In this document: in pieces, positions 50,769 through 62,000 of the stretch | Numbering within the stretch: position 1 is the first letter of the stretch | Layout of the letters: every line of letters begins with the position of its first letter | From: Branchipolynoe longqiensis | Lineage: Eukaryota; Annelida; Polychaeta; Phyllodocida; Polynoidae | NCBI GenBank assembly: GCA_030323885.1 | Contig: CM059189.1 | Location: 44,318,015 to 44,382,014 of the forward strand | Length of the DNA stretch: 64,000 nucleotides | Direction: 5' to 3' | Made by a program: the position numbers and the translations under genes | The notes under the pieces: model-generated | The model's database searches: none | The model's input: only the letters and a program-made list of their open reading frames with translations | Told to the model about the DNA's origin: nothing

Positions 50769-51426
50769 TTGAGCGTTTAACTAAGTGGTTCTCCTGCCAA
50801 TCAAAGTGGCTCAAATGGAGCCAGCGTTCAATTTGACTGGAACTAATAATTGATTGTTTCCCTCCTTTTTCATGGGTGTCACATGACTATTCTTAGAACC
50901 TAGCCCTAAGACATATAACACCTTAAGCATTCTGAATAACTTCGCCTATGAAATTAAAACGCAATAAAAACTCAGCGGAATGCTCGCCCATAAAAGATCC
51001 ATTCACCAAGGGCTGCTTGCTGCGTCACAATACCTGGTCCGAGGTTTCACTGATCTGTTTACAAGGCACTATATAATACACAGATATGAATTGATAAATC
51101 AATTTAATACAGAAGGCTCGTCCCGGGGTTGGAGGGTGGGTGGTGTTGGACTAGGTGTTGCATAGCACAGCTGACATCTACCAAAATAACCTAATTTAAA
51201 TGCATTGTCAAATAACGAACATTTTGCCAACATGTGGATTTTACCTGAACTCCCTAGTCATCGAGAGCCCTGGCATACATAGAGCCCTGGCAAACAGAGA
51301 GCCCTGGCATACAGACTAACAATTGTTAATCCCTGACCCTGCCAATACCGTCAACCAACGCGATACATTCGTAAAACATGCCCAAGTGCCCGCGTCTGCA
51401 TACCAACGGCATACAGGAAGTGGACG
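50769..51426. other. unassigned stretch
   Basis: Contains three tandem GAGCCCTGGCATACA-like words near 51265-51315. No gene. Confidence 0.55.
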
Positions 51427-51586
51427 AATGCAGAATTCCCTCCCCTATATCGATCGCTTTATTCGGGTCCCAAGATCGCCCATACAATACCATTTTAACT
51501 AAATGAAAAACTCCCTGCACCGACCACCTCCCTAAATGAACCGTTTAAAGTGGGTATGGTTGGTTAATTTAGAGAGGTTTTACTGT
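51427..51586 (-). mobile_element. MITE P1, partial reverse copy
   Basis: CCCCTATATCGATCGCTTTA, TTCGGGTCCCAAGATCGCCC and ATACAATACCATT, then a terminus GAGAGGTTTTACTGTA. Confidence 0.8.
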
Positions 51587-51712
51587 AGTCAGGTAAAGCC
51601 CAAAAACACCTGTCCCGTGGATTCCCAGGTGAGGCTTGCACCGGAAGGGCAATCACTAATTCATAGTCTGGTCACTGGGTTTTCAAGATTTAAATTGCTG
51701 CAGTATATTGCG

Positions 51713-52101
51713 AAAGACCCTATAATACTAAGACGGCTCACTCAGCCTGTACTGTGTAATCAAAATGATCAAACCCACCACTTGGTGCGCTGGCTGTTCT
51801 CCTGGTTAAACAGGTGCGATATTATATGTTTAAATGTATATATATATGAATGTGAAAGATGTGTGATGATGGCGATGCTGATGATGATGCTGATGATGAT
51901 GGGTATTTATTTGTTCATAGCAATTTCATATTGATGTGTATTCATACTTACCTATCTACTTACCTATATAATTGTATGTGTTTATATGTGAAACACCAAC
52001 CACCAGCCAGGCTGATCAAACCCACCAAAAGGTGGCACTGCGAAATTTACATTACCATGGGAGAGATAGGGAGGGAGCCGTCTTAGTATTATAGGGTCTT
52101 T
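51713..52101. mobile_element. TIR element with 24-bp ends
   Basis: Left AAAGACCCTATAATACTAAG and right CTTAGTATTATAGGGTCTTT. Inside, TGATCAAACCCACCA occurs as a direct repeat (51768 and 52014) and a (GAT)n run lies at 51856-51902. No target duplication resolved and no transposase. Confidence 0.82.
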
Positions 52102-52378
52102 GATATTACTCAGCCAATACCAGCTGGTATGCTCAGTCATGGACTGGGTTGTGATGGCGTTGTGGCAGGACAATCATTTGGGGAAGCTTAATTAGGCATC
52201 AGTTAAAATATTAGAGTGGTTGATTAAGAGATTATAAAATTCTTTGTAATCCATTAATTTGGAGCCTCCAAGTAACGTACTGGTAATAATGTGTCTTTCC
52301 TGCATATATGGACCAAGACTCTGGGGTTTGGGGTTGGGGGTTTGTGAGTTGGGGTTGGGACTTTTCGATTCTTAGTCA
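52102..52378. other. unassigned stretch
   Basis: Nothing recognised apart from a GGGGTTGGG-rich run just before the hairpin. Confidence 0.5.
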
Positions 52379-52556
52379 GGGATTGAGAGTTGGAATAGTG
52401 CACCCCCTCCCCACCCCCACCCACAGACCCATGTACCCCCTCCACCCCACCCCAGCCCAGACCCGGGCCCCCAGACTTCTAGGGGGTGGGGGGGGGGGGT
52501 GCATGGGTCTGTGGGTGGGGGTGGGGAGGGGGTGCACTATTCCAACTCTCAATCCC
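52379..52556. repeat. 55-bp-arm perfect inverted repeat
   Basis: Left arm 52379-52433 (GGATTGAGAGTTGGAATAGT ... ACAGACCCATG) and right arm 52502-52556 are exact complements. They are separated by 68 nt that include CCCCCAGACTTCTAGGGGG. Arm identity suggests recent formation or ongoing correction. Confidence 0.92.
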
Positions 52557-52803
52557 CGCCCACTCTATCCCAGAAACATAGCAACAGGAACCTCCACGCA
52601 CCGCGTATAGAAACATGTTGCTGGGCGTTCAAATATTAAGGAACCTGGAGCCGGGCCAGCAGCAAAATATCACAACACGCCCAAAGCCACACACTGCCTC
52701 TTGATAGTCGGTCCGTGGGGATAGGCCTGCGTACTGTTTATTACACTGATTGGGGGCAAGCTAGTGCTCCACTCTCTAACCGTCTGCCGCAGCTACAGGA
52801 GCT
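52557..52803. other. unassigned stretch
   Basis: Nothing recognised. Confidence 0.5.
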
Positions 52804-53123
52804 GTTGGTTGGTTGTTTTATGTCCTTGCCACATCTAAGGTCATATCAGGACGGGGTACCGACTTGTGACAGTGCACACTCTTGGCGACTTTACACTGCT
52901 GCCCCACTGGGAAACCAAGCCACCAGCACCATAAGCTGATATCCCACTTAGTCACATTATCTTGACACTGAGCTAACCAGTCCTTGCCATATTCTTATTA
53001 ATGCCGAGTGCCAGGCTAGGAAGCGACAAGTATCAATTTTATAAGTCATTGGTTTGATTCGACCGGGAACCACTCCCCACACGCGAGACCCACGTTCTAC
53101 CGATTCGGCCACCATGCCCGGTG
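52804..53123 (-). mobile_element. SINE-A copy
   Basis: TTGGTTGGTTGTTTTATGTC to the head TTCGGCCACCATGCCCGGT. Probable imperfect duplication CTACAGGAGC / TTACAGGGGC. Confidence 0.9.
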
Positions 53124-53222
53124 GTTACAGGGGCACTTTGGTGTATGATGCAACAGTCAACACCCGAAAGTGTATTCAAACCATACAATGACTAAAGTGT
53201 GGTGTTTTACCTCAGATATTAA

Positions 53223-53569
53223 AGTTGCATAGTCCGATTGTTTTGAATTTCTGTATTTTTTCTGAGATAAATATATTAGGTCGATCTCTAGTATCTACTT
53301 TACATTAGTTCAAAGTTACTTTTATTTTAAATGGTAAACTTTTGAGATACTTTGAGTGCAAATATGGAAAATTAGTTTTGGCAAGCATGCCAAAATTCTG
53401 ACACCATAGACTTCTGCAGTAACAGGTTCTGTTTAATTGACTCTGTATTGCCTTCTACGCAGAAACTAATGCTTAATAAGTGCATCAGTATCTAAGTAAG
53501 ATATGTCAAATCAAATCTAGATCATTGGTTTGGTTTTGAAAATTTGATATTTCATCGGACTATGCAGCG
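53223..53569. mobile_element. TTAA-flanked TIR element K, copy 1
   Basis: Ends AGTTGCATAGTCCGATTG and CATCGGACTATGCAGCG, TTAA on both sides (53219-53222 and 53570-53573). Non-coding, 347 bp. TTAA targeting is typical of piggyBac and Kolobok transposases. Confidence 0.92.
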
Positions 53570-53573
53570 TTAA

Positions 53574-53940
53574 ACATTACCGCAGAAGCCCAAATGTGAA
53601 ATACTAAGGATGTGTGAAATACCACTGCAGTACCCTACATGTCAAATATACTACACTACCCCAAATGCTAAATACTACACTACTGCACATGTGGAATATT
53701 ACAATACCTCAGATGTCAAATACTATGCCCCAGATATAAAATACTGCGAAATACTACAACACCCCAGATCTGAAACGCTACAATACCCCAGATTTGAAAT
53801 ACTGCTGCAGCACTATATATATAAAATATTACTGCAATAACCCAGATGTGGAATCCTACTGCAGTACCCGATGTGAACCACAATACCCGAGATGTGAAAT
53901 ATTACTGCAGTACTCCAGATGAGAAATATCCCTGCACTAC
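53574..53940. repeat. degenerate AATACTAC / CCCAGATGTGAAAT repeat
   Basis: About fifteen diverged words of the AAATACTACNNTACCCCAGATGTG type spaced about 25-30 bp. An old minisatellite. Confidence 0.75.
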
Positions 53941-54175
53941 AGTATAACCCCGTTAAACCAAACTTGAAGGGACCCTAGACATTTGTTTGGATTAACCGAT
54001 CATTGGTTTAACCAAGCTTTGGCTTCGACTTTGACTTGGCCTTGGCAAAAACGTAGGCGCATTATGAATGTAATATACAATGTATGTGGACACTTTGATT
54101 ATTGATTGTTATGTATATACAGTATAACCCCGTTAAACCAAGCTCGGTTAAACCGAACGATTGGTTAATCCAACC
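53941..54175. mobile_element. MITE P2 composite
   Basis: Starts CAGTATAACCCCGTTAAACC. A second terminus with the same words begins at 54120 and ends at about 54175. Collinear in reverse with 1842-2335. Confidence 0.8.
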
Positions 54176-54380
54176 AGATGTGCGAGGTTACCATCAGGAG
54201 TCACTCGATGCAATCAAACCGGGGTCCACTTCCGGTCGTAAGACCGATTCATTTCACAATAAGTAGGTCAGGGCTGCTCCCTCCTGAAAGCATGGTGTTG
54301 AATCAGCGTGATTGAGTGATTGCGTGATTGACTGATTGAGTGAGTGAGCGACCGAGCGCGTAGCACTGCCACCTAGTTGT
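54176..54380. other. unassigned stretch
   Basis: GATTGA/GTGAGTGAGC run at 54307-54355. Nothing else. Confidence 0.5.
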
Positions 54381-54668
54381 TTGATTGTTGGAGTTTTATG
54401 TCCTGGCAACATCAAAGGTTATATCAGGATGGGTACTGACTTGTGACAGTGTGCACTCATGGCGACTTTATAGTGCCGCCCCGCTGGGAAATCAGGCCAT
54501 TGGCACCATGTCCCGATATCCCACTCAGCCATATTATCCTGACAGTGAGCTAACCAATCCTTGTTCTAGCATATTAATGCCGAGCACCAGGCTATGAAGC
54601 GACAAGTATCAATTTTGTAAGTCATTGGATTGACTAGTCCAGGAACCGAACTCCTGAACTCCCGCACG
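54381..54668 (-). mobile_element. SINE-A copy, head shortened
   Basis: GATTGTTGGAGTTTTATGTC to GAACTCCCGCACGCCACC. Confidence 0.88.
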
Positions 54669-55279
54669 CCACCTGGGGTGGATGGCCTCAGTGGGTAGGA
54701 TGTCAGATTCCTGAGTTCAATCCTCGCTCGAGTTAAAACAAGGACACCAAATTTGGTATTTGTCACTGCCTTGCCTCGTCCGAATCTGAAAGTGCACTGC
54801 CTAGCTTCTCAGGTGTGGGTTCGAACTCTGGCAGAGGGGAAATAACTTACAAAATTGATACTTGTCGCTGCCTAGCCTGGCTCTCGGCATTACTAGGATA
54901 GGGAAAGGGCTGGTTTTTCTCAGCATAATGTGACTGAGTGCAATATCGGGTCATGGTGCTGGTAGCCCAGTATTCCAGTGTGACAGCACTACCCAGTCGC
55001 CATGAGTGCACACTGTCACAAGTCAGTATCATCTTGATTTGATCTTAGATGCTGCCGGGGTGTAAAACCCCAACAAATGAACCTTGGCCGGTGCTCGGCA
55101 TTACTAGGATAGTGCAACAACTGGTTGGATCAGTGTCAGGATAATGCGACTGAGTAGGATACCACATCAAGGTGCTGGTATTCTATCCCAATGGGTCAGT
55201 ATTAGAGTGCACTGCCACAAGTTGGTTCATGCTACGATATATAACCTTCAAGGTTACTAAGCTGTAATACCCCAAATCG
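54669..55279 (+). mobile_element. two diverged SINE-A copies in series
   Basis: The first (to about 55080) has an unusual composite head (GGATGGCCTCAGTGGGTAGG, then a second B-box-like GTGTGGGTTCGAACTCTGG). The second (55084-55279) lacks a head. Both have the GGATAGNGNAA and AGGATAATG body words. Confidence 0.8.
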
Positions 55280-55452
55280 CACACTCACTCACTACCACCT
55301 AGTTTTCCGATTTGTCTGAAGTATTTTTTAAACTGTCAGTCAGCAAATTGCTACCATATTGATTAGCGTAGTTGGGTGAAGTGCTGCCAGCTTTTTGACC
55401 GGTTGCAGATCAATATTATTGAAGCGCAATACAAGGGCTGATCAACTGTTAA

Positions 55453-55942
55453 AGCCCCAGTCACACCGACCCGGATCAGGGGCCGGACGAGCCCCGGACC
55501 GTCATCCGGCGTGGTCCGTGGTGATCCGGCGTGATCCGTAGCTGGTCTGGCCTCGTCCGGGGTCCGCCCCGGATGTTTTTAAATGCTTAAAACATCCGGG
55601 GTGGTCTGGGGCATTTCACGATCCGGGCTCGATCTGGCATCGTCCGGGATGATCCGGGGGTAAACCAGGGGTGGTCCGGGTAGTCCGGGGGTAGACCAGG
55701 AGTAGCCCGTGCCGCGTCCGGGCCAGTCCGGGGCTGTTTCGCCCTGGATGAGCCACATTTTAGCCATGATTTAATCCGGACCAGCCCCGGACTTGAGTGA
55801 TATGGGCTTGTAGTCCGTGGCTCGTCCGGGTACGTGTGACCGCGCGGCAAAAAACGACCAAAATAGCGATTTTATCTGGGCTGTCCGGGCGACTGGTCCG
55901 GCTAAAAATCCGGGGCTCATCCGGGTAGGTCTGTCTGGGGCT
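55453..55942. mobile_element. GTCACAC-type TIR element E5 (CCGGGG words)
   Basis: Ends AGCCCCAGTCACACCGACCC and GGTAGGTCTGTCTGGGGCT, TAA on both sides (55450-55452 and 55943-55945). The body is saturated with CCGGGGT, GTCCGG and GATCCGG words. Core GGATGTTTTTAAATG...AAAACATCC at 55571-55597. Non-coding. Confidence 0.9.
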
Positions 55943-55997
55943 TAAACCAATAAATTTACTCAAATATATGATTTGAGCGAAAGTATGGTGTGCCTAA

Positions 55998-56026
<29 letters not shown>
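55998..56026 (+). repeat. poly(G) tract, 29 nt
   Basis: Longest homopolymer in the window. Its exact length may be an assembly estimate. Confidence 0.9.
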
Positions 56027-56028
<2 letters not shown>

Positions 56029-56701
56029 TAACACTAATTGGTCAAAACTGATTGTGAACATAGCATATAAGTATTGATCAACACTTTATTGTAAAACTAA
56101 TTACAAATACATATACTGTGAATATACCTAGAGTAACAACATATTATTGTTAAATTAATACCACATTGGCGGGGTCATGGCACATGTTTCAACTGGTACA
56201 CTATAGATATCAACATTGAACTAAGAGCAAATATCGTTATACTGGTTATTTACTGTATATTTGTATCAAAATGCTATAACAAATATTATGAATACCTTGC
56301 CTAACTTGTGGTGTTCTCTGTGGCAGATTGGTTAGTGTCCGACTTTTTTCTAGGTCTGACTCGTAATCTGAAGGTTGGTGGTTTGATTCCCCATGCCCCC
56401 CACCTCTGCCAATTTGTATTTCCCCCGCTGTGTATAACTTACAGCGTCATCAAAGGCCAGTTGCTCTCATACCATGTCTATGTGGTGTGGGAGGTAACAA
56501 AATCCCTTGGGGCGGTAAAAGTGTAGGCTCTGGCTTTCCATCGACAAACTGTCTAATGGTGAAACCAAGTCTATTCAGACTTATCCATGACAGGCAGTAT
56601 AAATCCTCAAAACAAAAAAACAAACTAATGTATCTAAGAATCAAAATGTTACTGTTAAGCTAGCAACGAAACTTTTGAATACCTTGGTGACTAATACATA
56701 T
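56027..56701. other. unassigned stretch
   Basis: AT-rich. A B-box-like GGTGGTTTGATTCCCC near 56375 hints at another worn tRNA-derived element (about 56310-56530). No gene. Confidence 0.45.
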
Positions 56702-57199
56702 GTAGTGGTCTGCACTGACCTCTCAGGCAAGGAGCCGCATAGACAGGTAGGCGTGGGTAGTTTGTTGATATCAGGGAGCCTAGGTGGTGTAATGGTTAGC
56801 ACACTGGCCCAGAATGCAAAGAGATGTGGGTTCGAGTCCTGCTCTAGGCACAATATTTCCCATTTTCATCACCCCCATGACACTGGTTGCCATGACCATG
56901 ATCCTGTACAAGCTACGCGCTGTATAGTTGTTGAACCTACCCTGTGTATGTAAGTGCATTGCATTGCCTGTATGTATGTAATTGTAAGCATTAAAAGACT
57001 TACAATTCCAGGGGGACGAGTGTAGTGGTCTGCACTGACCTCTCAGGCAAGGAGCCCATAGACAGGTAGCTGTGGGTAGTGTGTTGATATCAGGGAGCCT
57101 AGGTGGTGTAATGGTTAGCACACTGACCCGGAATGCAAAGAGATATGTTCGAGTCCCGCTCTAGGTGCAATATTTCCCATTTTCATCACCCCCACGACA
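56702..57199 (+). mobile_element. SINE-C tandem one-and-a-half-mer
   Basis: Units start at about 56703 and 57023 (GTAGTGGTCTGCACTGACCT), spacing 320 bp. The second ends at CATCACCCCCACGAC. Possible short duplication ACATAT on each side. Confidence 0.9.
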
Positions 57200-57994
57200 C
57201 ATATAAGCATCAAAGTGTTATTAAGTTATTAACATATATTGTGAATACCTTGCTGACCTAATATGTATAAAAGGCAAAATGTTATTCTTAATCTAACAAA
57301 TATTGATAATACCTTTAAACTGGCCATTTATGGTAGAGCAGTATTAAAATGTCACTGTTAAACTGAAAACAAATATTGACGCTACCTTTCAACTGACCAT
57401 CTATTATACATAATACAGTCCTAATTTTAGCTATGGATCCCACAAAGGGTGCAGTTGATTCATGGAAAATGTAAGACTGAATATCCGATAACAGAACTGT
57501 CCCTGTATAGACAAATAAAGCAACAGTAAAACAAGGAGGCCTAGAGTGTGGGGAGGGGGGGGGGGTGAATTATTTACAAGTAAAGTACTATCTCCCATCA
57601 GCCAATCAGCGCAAATTACTGTCCAACCCCTCAAGGGAGGAAAAAAACATGTTCTAAGTGTGGTCGGCGTCATTATATCGATGATAATTATGTCAGTCCA
57701 ATAGTCCAAAAAGGATGGAATATGAGCAAAACATGAATAATAACGCATATTAAAAAAAGGGGGGGGGAAGAATTCCCACAAAGATTCCTTGGGGAAATCA
57801 ATAAGACAGGCGGCATCATTTCGACGAAAAGACAATTATCCTAATTAAATATTAAAAGTGCAATGATGTCATTAGTTGTTAATAAATCACTGCCATCCAT
57901 ATTGCTCACGGGTTAGCGGCTGCTGATTGGTCGACAACTGAGGCGGAGACGCTGGCCAAATTGTGACGTCACAACTAAAGGTCATCGCCATTAA
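57200..57994. other. unassigned stretch
   Basis: AT-rich with short G runs at 57551 and 57762. A TGACGTCA palindrome lies at 57964-57971. No gene. Confidence 0.5.
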
Positions 57995-58340
57995 AGTTGC
58001 ATCGTCCGATGGTTTTGAGTTTCTCTCATTTTCTGAGATAAGCCTATTTTGTTGTTCATTATAATCTACCTTACTTTAGTTTGAAGTAACTTTTATTTTA
58101 AATCGCAAACTTTTGAGATATTTGAAACGGAAACGTGCTAAATTAATTTTGGCATGCTTGCCAAAACTCTATCACCATAGACTTCTGAAGTAACAGGTTC
58201 TATTAATTGACTCAATAGTTCCTTCTATGTTCCGGTAAATGTTTAATAAGTGCATCAGTATCTAAGGTAGATATGTAGAATCAAATCTAGATAATTGTTT
58301 TGGTTTTGAAAATTTGATGTTTTCATTGGACTATGCAGCT
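57995..58340. mobile_element. TTAA-flanked TIR element K, copy 2
   Basis: AGTTGCATCGTCCGATGG ... GGACTATGCAGCT, TTAA on both sides (57991-57994 and 58341-58344). 346 bp. Confidence 0.92.
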
Positions 58341-58633
58341 TTAAATAGCGCAGACGCACGGTATTCCCCACTGCGTCTCGTCACACTCGTCTCCGTCTCT
58401 CCTCCTGGTACCACCTCCTCCCCCCCCCCACCCCTCACGCCCCCCATCCTGCCATCACCCGTGCACAGGAGTTGGCGCCTTCCCCCGCTAGTATAGATAG
58501 ATCTACGCGCAAGGCAGCCCGCGGTGGTGACGTCACAGGTAAAACATGCGCATCACGCCAAGAAGATGCTGAAGCAAAAGCTGAAGCTCTTACATTTCAA
58601 CGACTGGGTACTTAACATAAAAATATCAATAGG
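58341..58633. other. GC-richer island with CRE-like site
   Basis: A C-rich block (58395-58450), TGACGTCA at 58528-58535 and CpG-containing words. It could be promoter-like but no initiator, exon or transcript can be shown. Confidence 0.35.
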
Positions 58634-58783
58634 GGATGGCCAAATGAGTTAGAGCGTCTGTCTCCCATGTTGGTAGATCGTGGGTTCGAATCCTGGTCAA
58701 GTCAAACCAATGACTTAAAAATTGATACTTGTCGCTTCCTAGCCAGACGCTCGGCATTACTAAGATATGGCAAGGATCAGTGG
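58634..58783 (+). mobile_element. SINE-A copy, 3' truncated
   Basis: Head GGGGATGGCCAAATGAGTTA, intact B box GGGTTCGAATCC, and body as far as GGCAAGGATCAGTGG. Loss of the 3' end is unusual for a TPRT product and implies later deletion. Confidence 0.85.
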
Positions 58784-58978
58784 AATGAGGAAGACCAGTC
58801 ATCTACGACTGAAATTTCCCCTGCTTAAACAACTAATGTACCAACAAAAAAGGCTGGAAAAGTTGGGCTTACACTGCTTATAAGGAATACTAATAAAAAC
58901 ACCTTAAAATTTACTCTAACTAAGTGGTGGTAGTACTTGGTAGGGGTTGCACTATTTTCCAAGTCTGTAAATGCATTA

Positions 58979-59159
58979 AGCTAAGATTCCATATATGCGA
59001 TATGCGATATGCGGTATGCGAAATGCGAATGCAAAAAAATAAATGGAAAAGCATGTAAACGCACGGTGGTGCTTCCATATGTCCGGATACGAATGCAAAT
59101 GTGGCAAAGTGGACCGCTCAATGGACCGATCGGTGTGATCGGTACCTGGAATCTTAGCT
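58979..59159. mobile_element. small TTA-flanked TIR element D (ATATGCG words)
   Basis: Ends AGCTAAGATTCCATATATGC and ACCTGGAATCTTAGCT, TTA on both sides (58976-58978 and 59160-59162). The body repeats GATATGCG and GAATGCAAA. Same plan as the GTCACAC elements but without that motif. Confidence 0.85.
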
Positions 59160-59417
59160 TTAGCCTAAGTCATCGAGGACAGTCATTCGGGCTGATTACA
59201 CTAATAACCACAGCTTGACTACAGAAATCATCAGACTATATTTGAACTTCAAGTAACTCCTAGAGAAAAGGTTATTCCAAACTATACAAACTAATACTAA
59301 TCATATTTGATCATAATAATTGTTAACAAGTTTTGGGTTGTTTTTTTATTGAGGGGGGGGGGGGGGGAGGTATGTTGCAGCCCCTTTAACGGATCATGTC
59401 TATTGAACTATGCATTA
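59160..59417. other. unassigned stretch with G run
   Basis: A 15-nt G-rich run near 59355. Nothing else. Confidence 0.5.
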
Positions 59418-59520
59418 CGTGTGTGTCTTTGTGTGTGTGTGTGTGTGTGTCTTTGTGTGTGTGTCTTTGTGTGTGTGTGTCTTTGTGTGTGTGTGTCTTT
59501 GTGTGTGGGTGTGTGTGCGC
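59418..59520 (+). repeat. (GTGTGTCTTT)n microsatellite
   Basis: TG-rich units with CTTT. Frames are artefacts. Confidence 0.95.
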
Positions 59521-59539
59521 GCAGTTGTATTTTATTCAA

Positions 59540-59893
59540 AGTTGCATAGTCCGATGGTTTTGAATTTCTGTATTTTTTCTGAGATAAATATATTAGATCA
59601 ATCACTAGTATCTACTTTACATTAGTTTAAAGTTACTTTTATTTTAAATGGTAAACTTTTTTTTATAGATATTTTGAGTGCAAATATGGAAAATTAGTTT
59701 TGGCAAGCTTGCAAAAAAACTCTGACACCATAGACTTCTGCAGTCACAGGTTCTGTTAAATTGACTCAGTATTGCCTTCTACACAGAAACGAATGCGTAG
59801 TAAGTGCATCAGTATCTAAGTTAGATATGTCAAAGCAAATCTAGATAATTGGCTTGGTTTTGAAAATTTTATATTTCATCGGACTATGCAGCT
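59540..59893. mobile_element. TTAA-type TIR element K, copy 3
   Basis: AGTTGCATAGTCCGATGG ... CATCGGACTATGCAGCT. The flanks here are TCAA and GCAA rather than TTAA, so the duplication has decayed or the target was atypical. 354 bp. Confidence 0.88.
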
Positions 59894-60066
59894 GCAATAC
59901 TACAACCAAACGCGCCAACATGTGGCTCCTCTAGTACAATTGAGACAGAAATGTCACCATACAACACGAGGACACAAAGACTGACATGTTCATCAAGCAC
60001 CCTGACCTAACACACACACCTCAACCCCCCCCCCCCCCCACCATCACACCCACCCATCTCACATAG

Positions 60067-60105
60067 TGACGGTCAGCTCCACCTGGAGGCACTCGGACTC
60101 CTCCT
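60067..60105 (+). other. exon-like island, strand uncertain
   Basis: On the plus strand, a C-rich tract and CATAG acceptor precede 39 bp, then a GTGAGC donor. The phase-2 frame reads TVSSTWRHSDSS with every third base G or C. On the minus strand the same bases read EESECLQVELTVT, with a CAG acceptor at 60108-60106 and a GTGAGA donor. Both are protein-like, and only one can be real. It is too short to name. Confidence 0.3.
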
Positions 60106-60191
60106 GTGAGCCTCAAGTGACCTCGACAAGCACTCAGCGATCCATTGACTTCCTGACCCCGCCACGACCTCTATGCAAAGCCTTCACACTG

Positions 60192-60212
60192 CCCCCCCCC
60201 CCCCCCCCCCCC
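60192..60212 (+). repeat. poly(C) tract, 21 nt
   Basis: Uninterrupted C run followed by CACACACA. Another C run is at 60497-60514. Confidence 0.9.
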
Positions 60213-61415
60213 ACACACACACATTCCCCGAGAATAATCTTTTTTTCTAATAGAGGGAAATTGGATTGAATCCGTGGTACTAATTGTTCACATTTTAGAC
60301 TTGATAGTCAATTTCATTTCTGAAATGTATATATTTAAAAATATTTATATAACATATATATTATAGATATAAGCTTAATTATATAAATTTTTAATTAATG
60401 GCAGTGCTTGTATATAAATACATTCATCATATTCGCTAAGACCTACTGGGGCTGTACTCAGATAACTTCTTGTGTGGCAGTTATTAACATTTAAGCCCCC
60501 CCCCCCCCCCCCCAGCTCACTTCGCTGCGCCGTCTGGCGGGCTTCCTCTGTGTAAGGAGAGTATACCATGTGCAGCACCCATCAGCTCATTCACGCATGC
60601 GCATGCCATTCGTGCTAAACTCCAATAATAATTATAATATATGAACACCCCCGACCAGGGCCACTATTATTTCACATGTGTTACATTGCAATCCTGATGT
60701 TTACTGCTCCGCCGAATGGCACTAGTTCCGTATGAAATTTTCGTTTAATTTAATTTATTTTTTTTATTGATGGTTTATATACCCTGTCCGTAACATAATA
60801 AGTTCATGAGAGAACTTGTTGTCAATGCTTCATCTTCGTGTGTTTTTTCGGGACTAGTGATAATGTTCCAAATGTACTTACGATGAATGTGAATTTTTAT
60901 TTATTTTTATATTTTTATATATAGAAATTGCTATATGTAAGCTAAAACTCACTACCGCTTGATATATCGTATATGCATGTCCGGACTCCGAGGTACGCTT
61001 AATAACAATTGGGGAATATTAAAGAAACCCAGGAAAAAATCCTGATGATGAAAATGGCTCCTGCCAAATATCTCTCCATTTGGCAATGGGCGACATGAAA
61101 AAACAATGGCTGCATTGTTCTAATGATGTTACGACATATCGTAATTAACTGTACAACAGTAAATACTCAATGAAAAGTTATAAAAACTTTAAGTATGTGA
61201 ATGCTAACGTGAACTACCATAACGTCACCAGTTAAAATGGTACTAACCTGGTTGCTTTAGTAGTTAATGTAAAAAAACTGCCGGAGCTACTCAACAAACA
61301 TCCTCCCGTGGATTATGCTAATTGCTGGACCCGGATCTGATTCCTTCTCTCTGGACTACGAGTAGCCAGAACCACAGTACCGAAGTAAGATATATATACA
61401 TAAATAATATTATAT
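60213..61415. other. unassigned AT-rich stretch, 1.2 kb
   Basis: No repeat family or coding signal found. The largest unexplained block in the right half. Confidence 0.55.
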
Positions 61416-61591
61416 AGTAAAACCTCTATAAATTACCTGACCATGGGACCGACTTTAAATGGTCCAATTAGGGGGATGGTCGGTTTAGTGAGGTTCTTTT
61501 TTATTGTAACAATGGTATTGTATGGGCGATCGATTGGGACCCAAATAAAACGATCGAAATAGGGGAGTGGTCGATTATAGAGGTTTTATTC
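61416..61591. mobile_element. MITE P1 copy
   Basis: AGTAAAACCTCTATAAATTA at the left, ATAGAGGTTTTATTCTA at the right. Internal words match 1515 and 32306 (ACAATGGTATTGTATGGGCG). Confidence 0.85.
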
Positions 61592-61636
61592 TATTTTAAA
61601 AAAAGGTGGGAAACCACCGATTGGCGGGAAATTCTC

Positions 61637-61795
61637 ATCAAGATCATATCAAGATGGACACTGACATGTGACAGTGTGCACTCATGGCGAGTGTGTAGTG
61701 CTGTCACACTGGAATACTGGGCTGCCAGCACCATGACCTGATATTCCACTCAGTCACATTATGCTGAGCAAACCAATCCCTTCCCTATCCTAATG
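61637..61795 (-). mobile_element. SINE-A internal fragment
   Basis: ATCAAGATCATATCAAGATG to CTTCCCTATCCTAATG. Tail and head missing. Confidence 0.82.
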
Positions 61796-62000
61796 TGGGC
61801 TATATTATATTCATAAGTTGGAATGGACACATTGCATGGAAAAGTAAGACATAAGCAGACAACGGACCGAGAAGACAGCTCCACAGCAATAGCAAATAAT
61901 TAAAGGGATAAGTTTGCTAACTGATTTAAAATAAGTATTACCTTTTAGTTTTAGCCAGTGAGGTGAAATCACATTATTTCAGGTAGTTGCCTTTTATATT

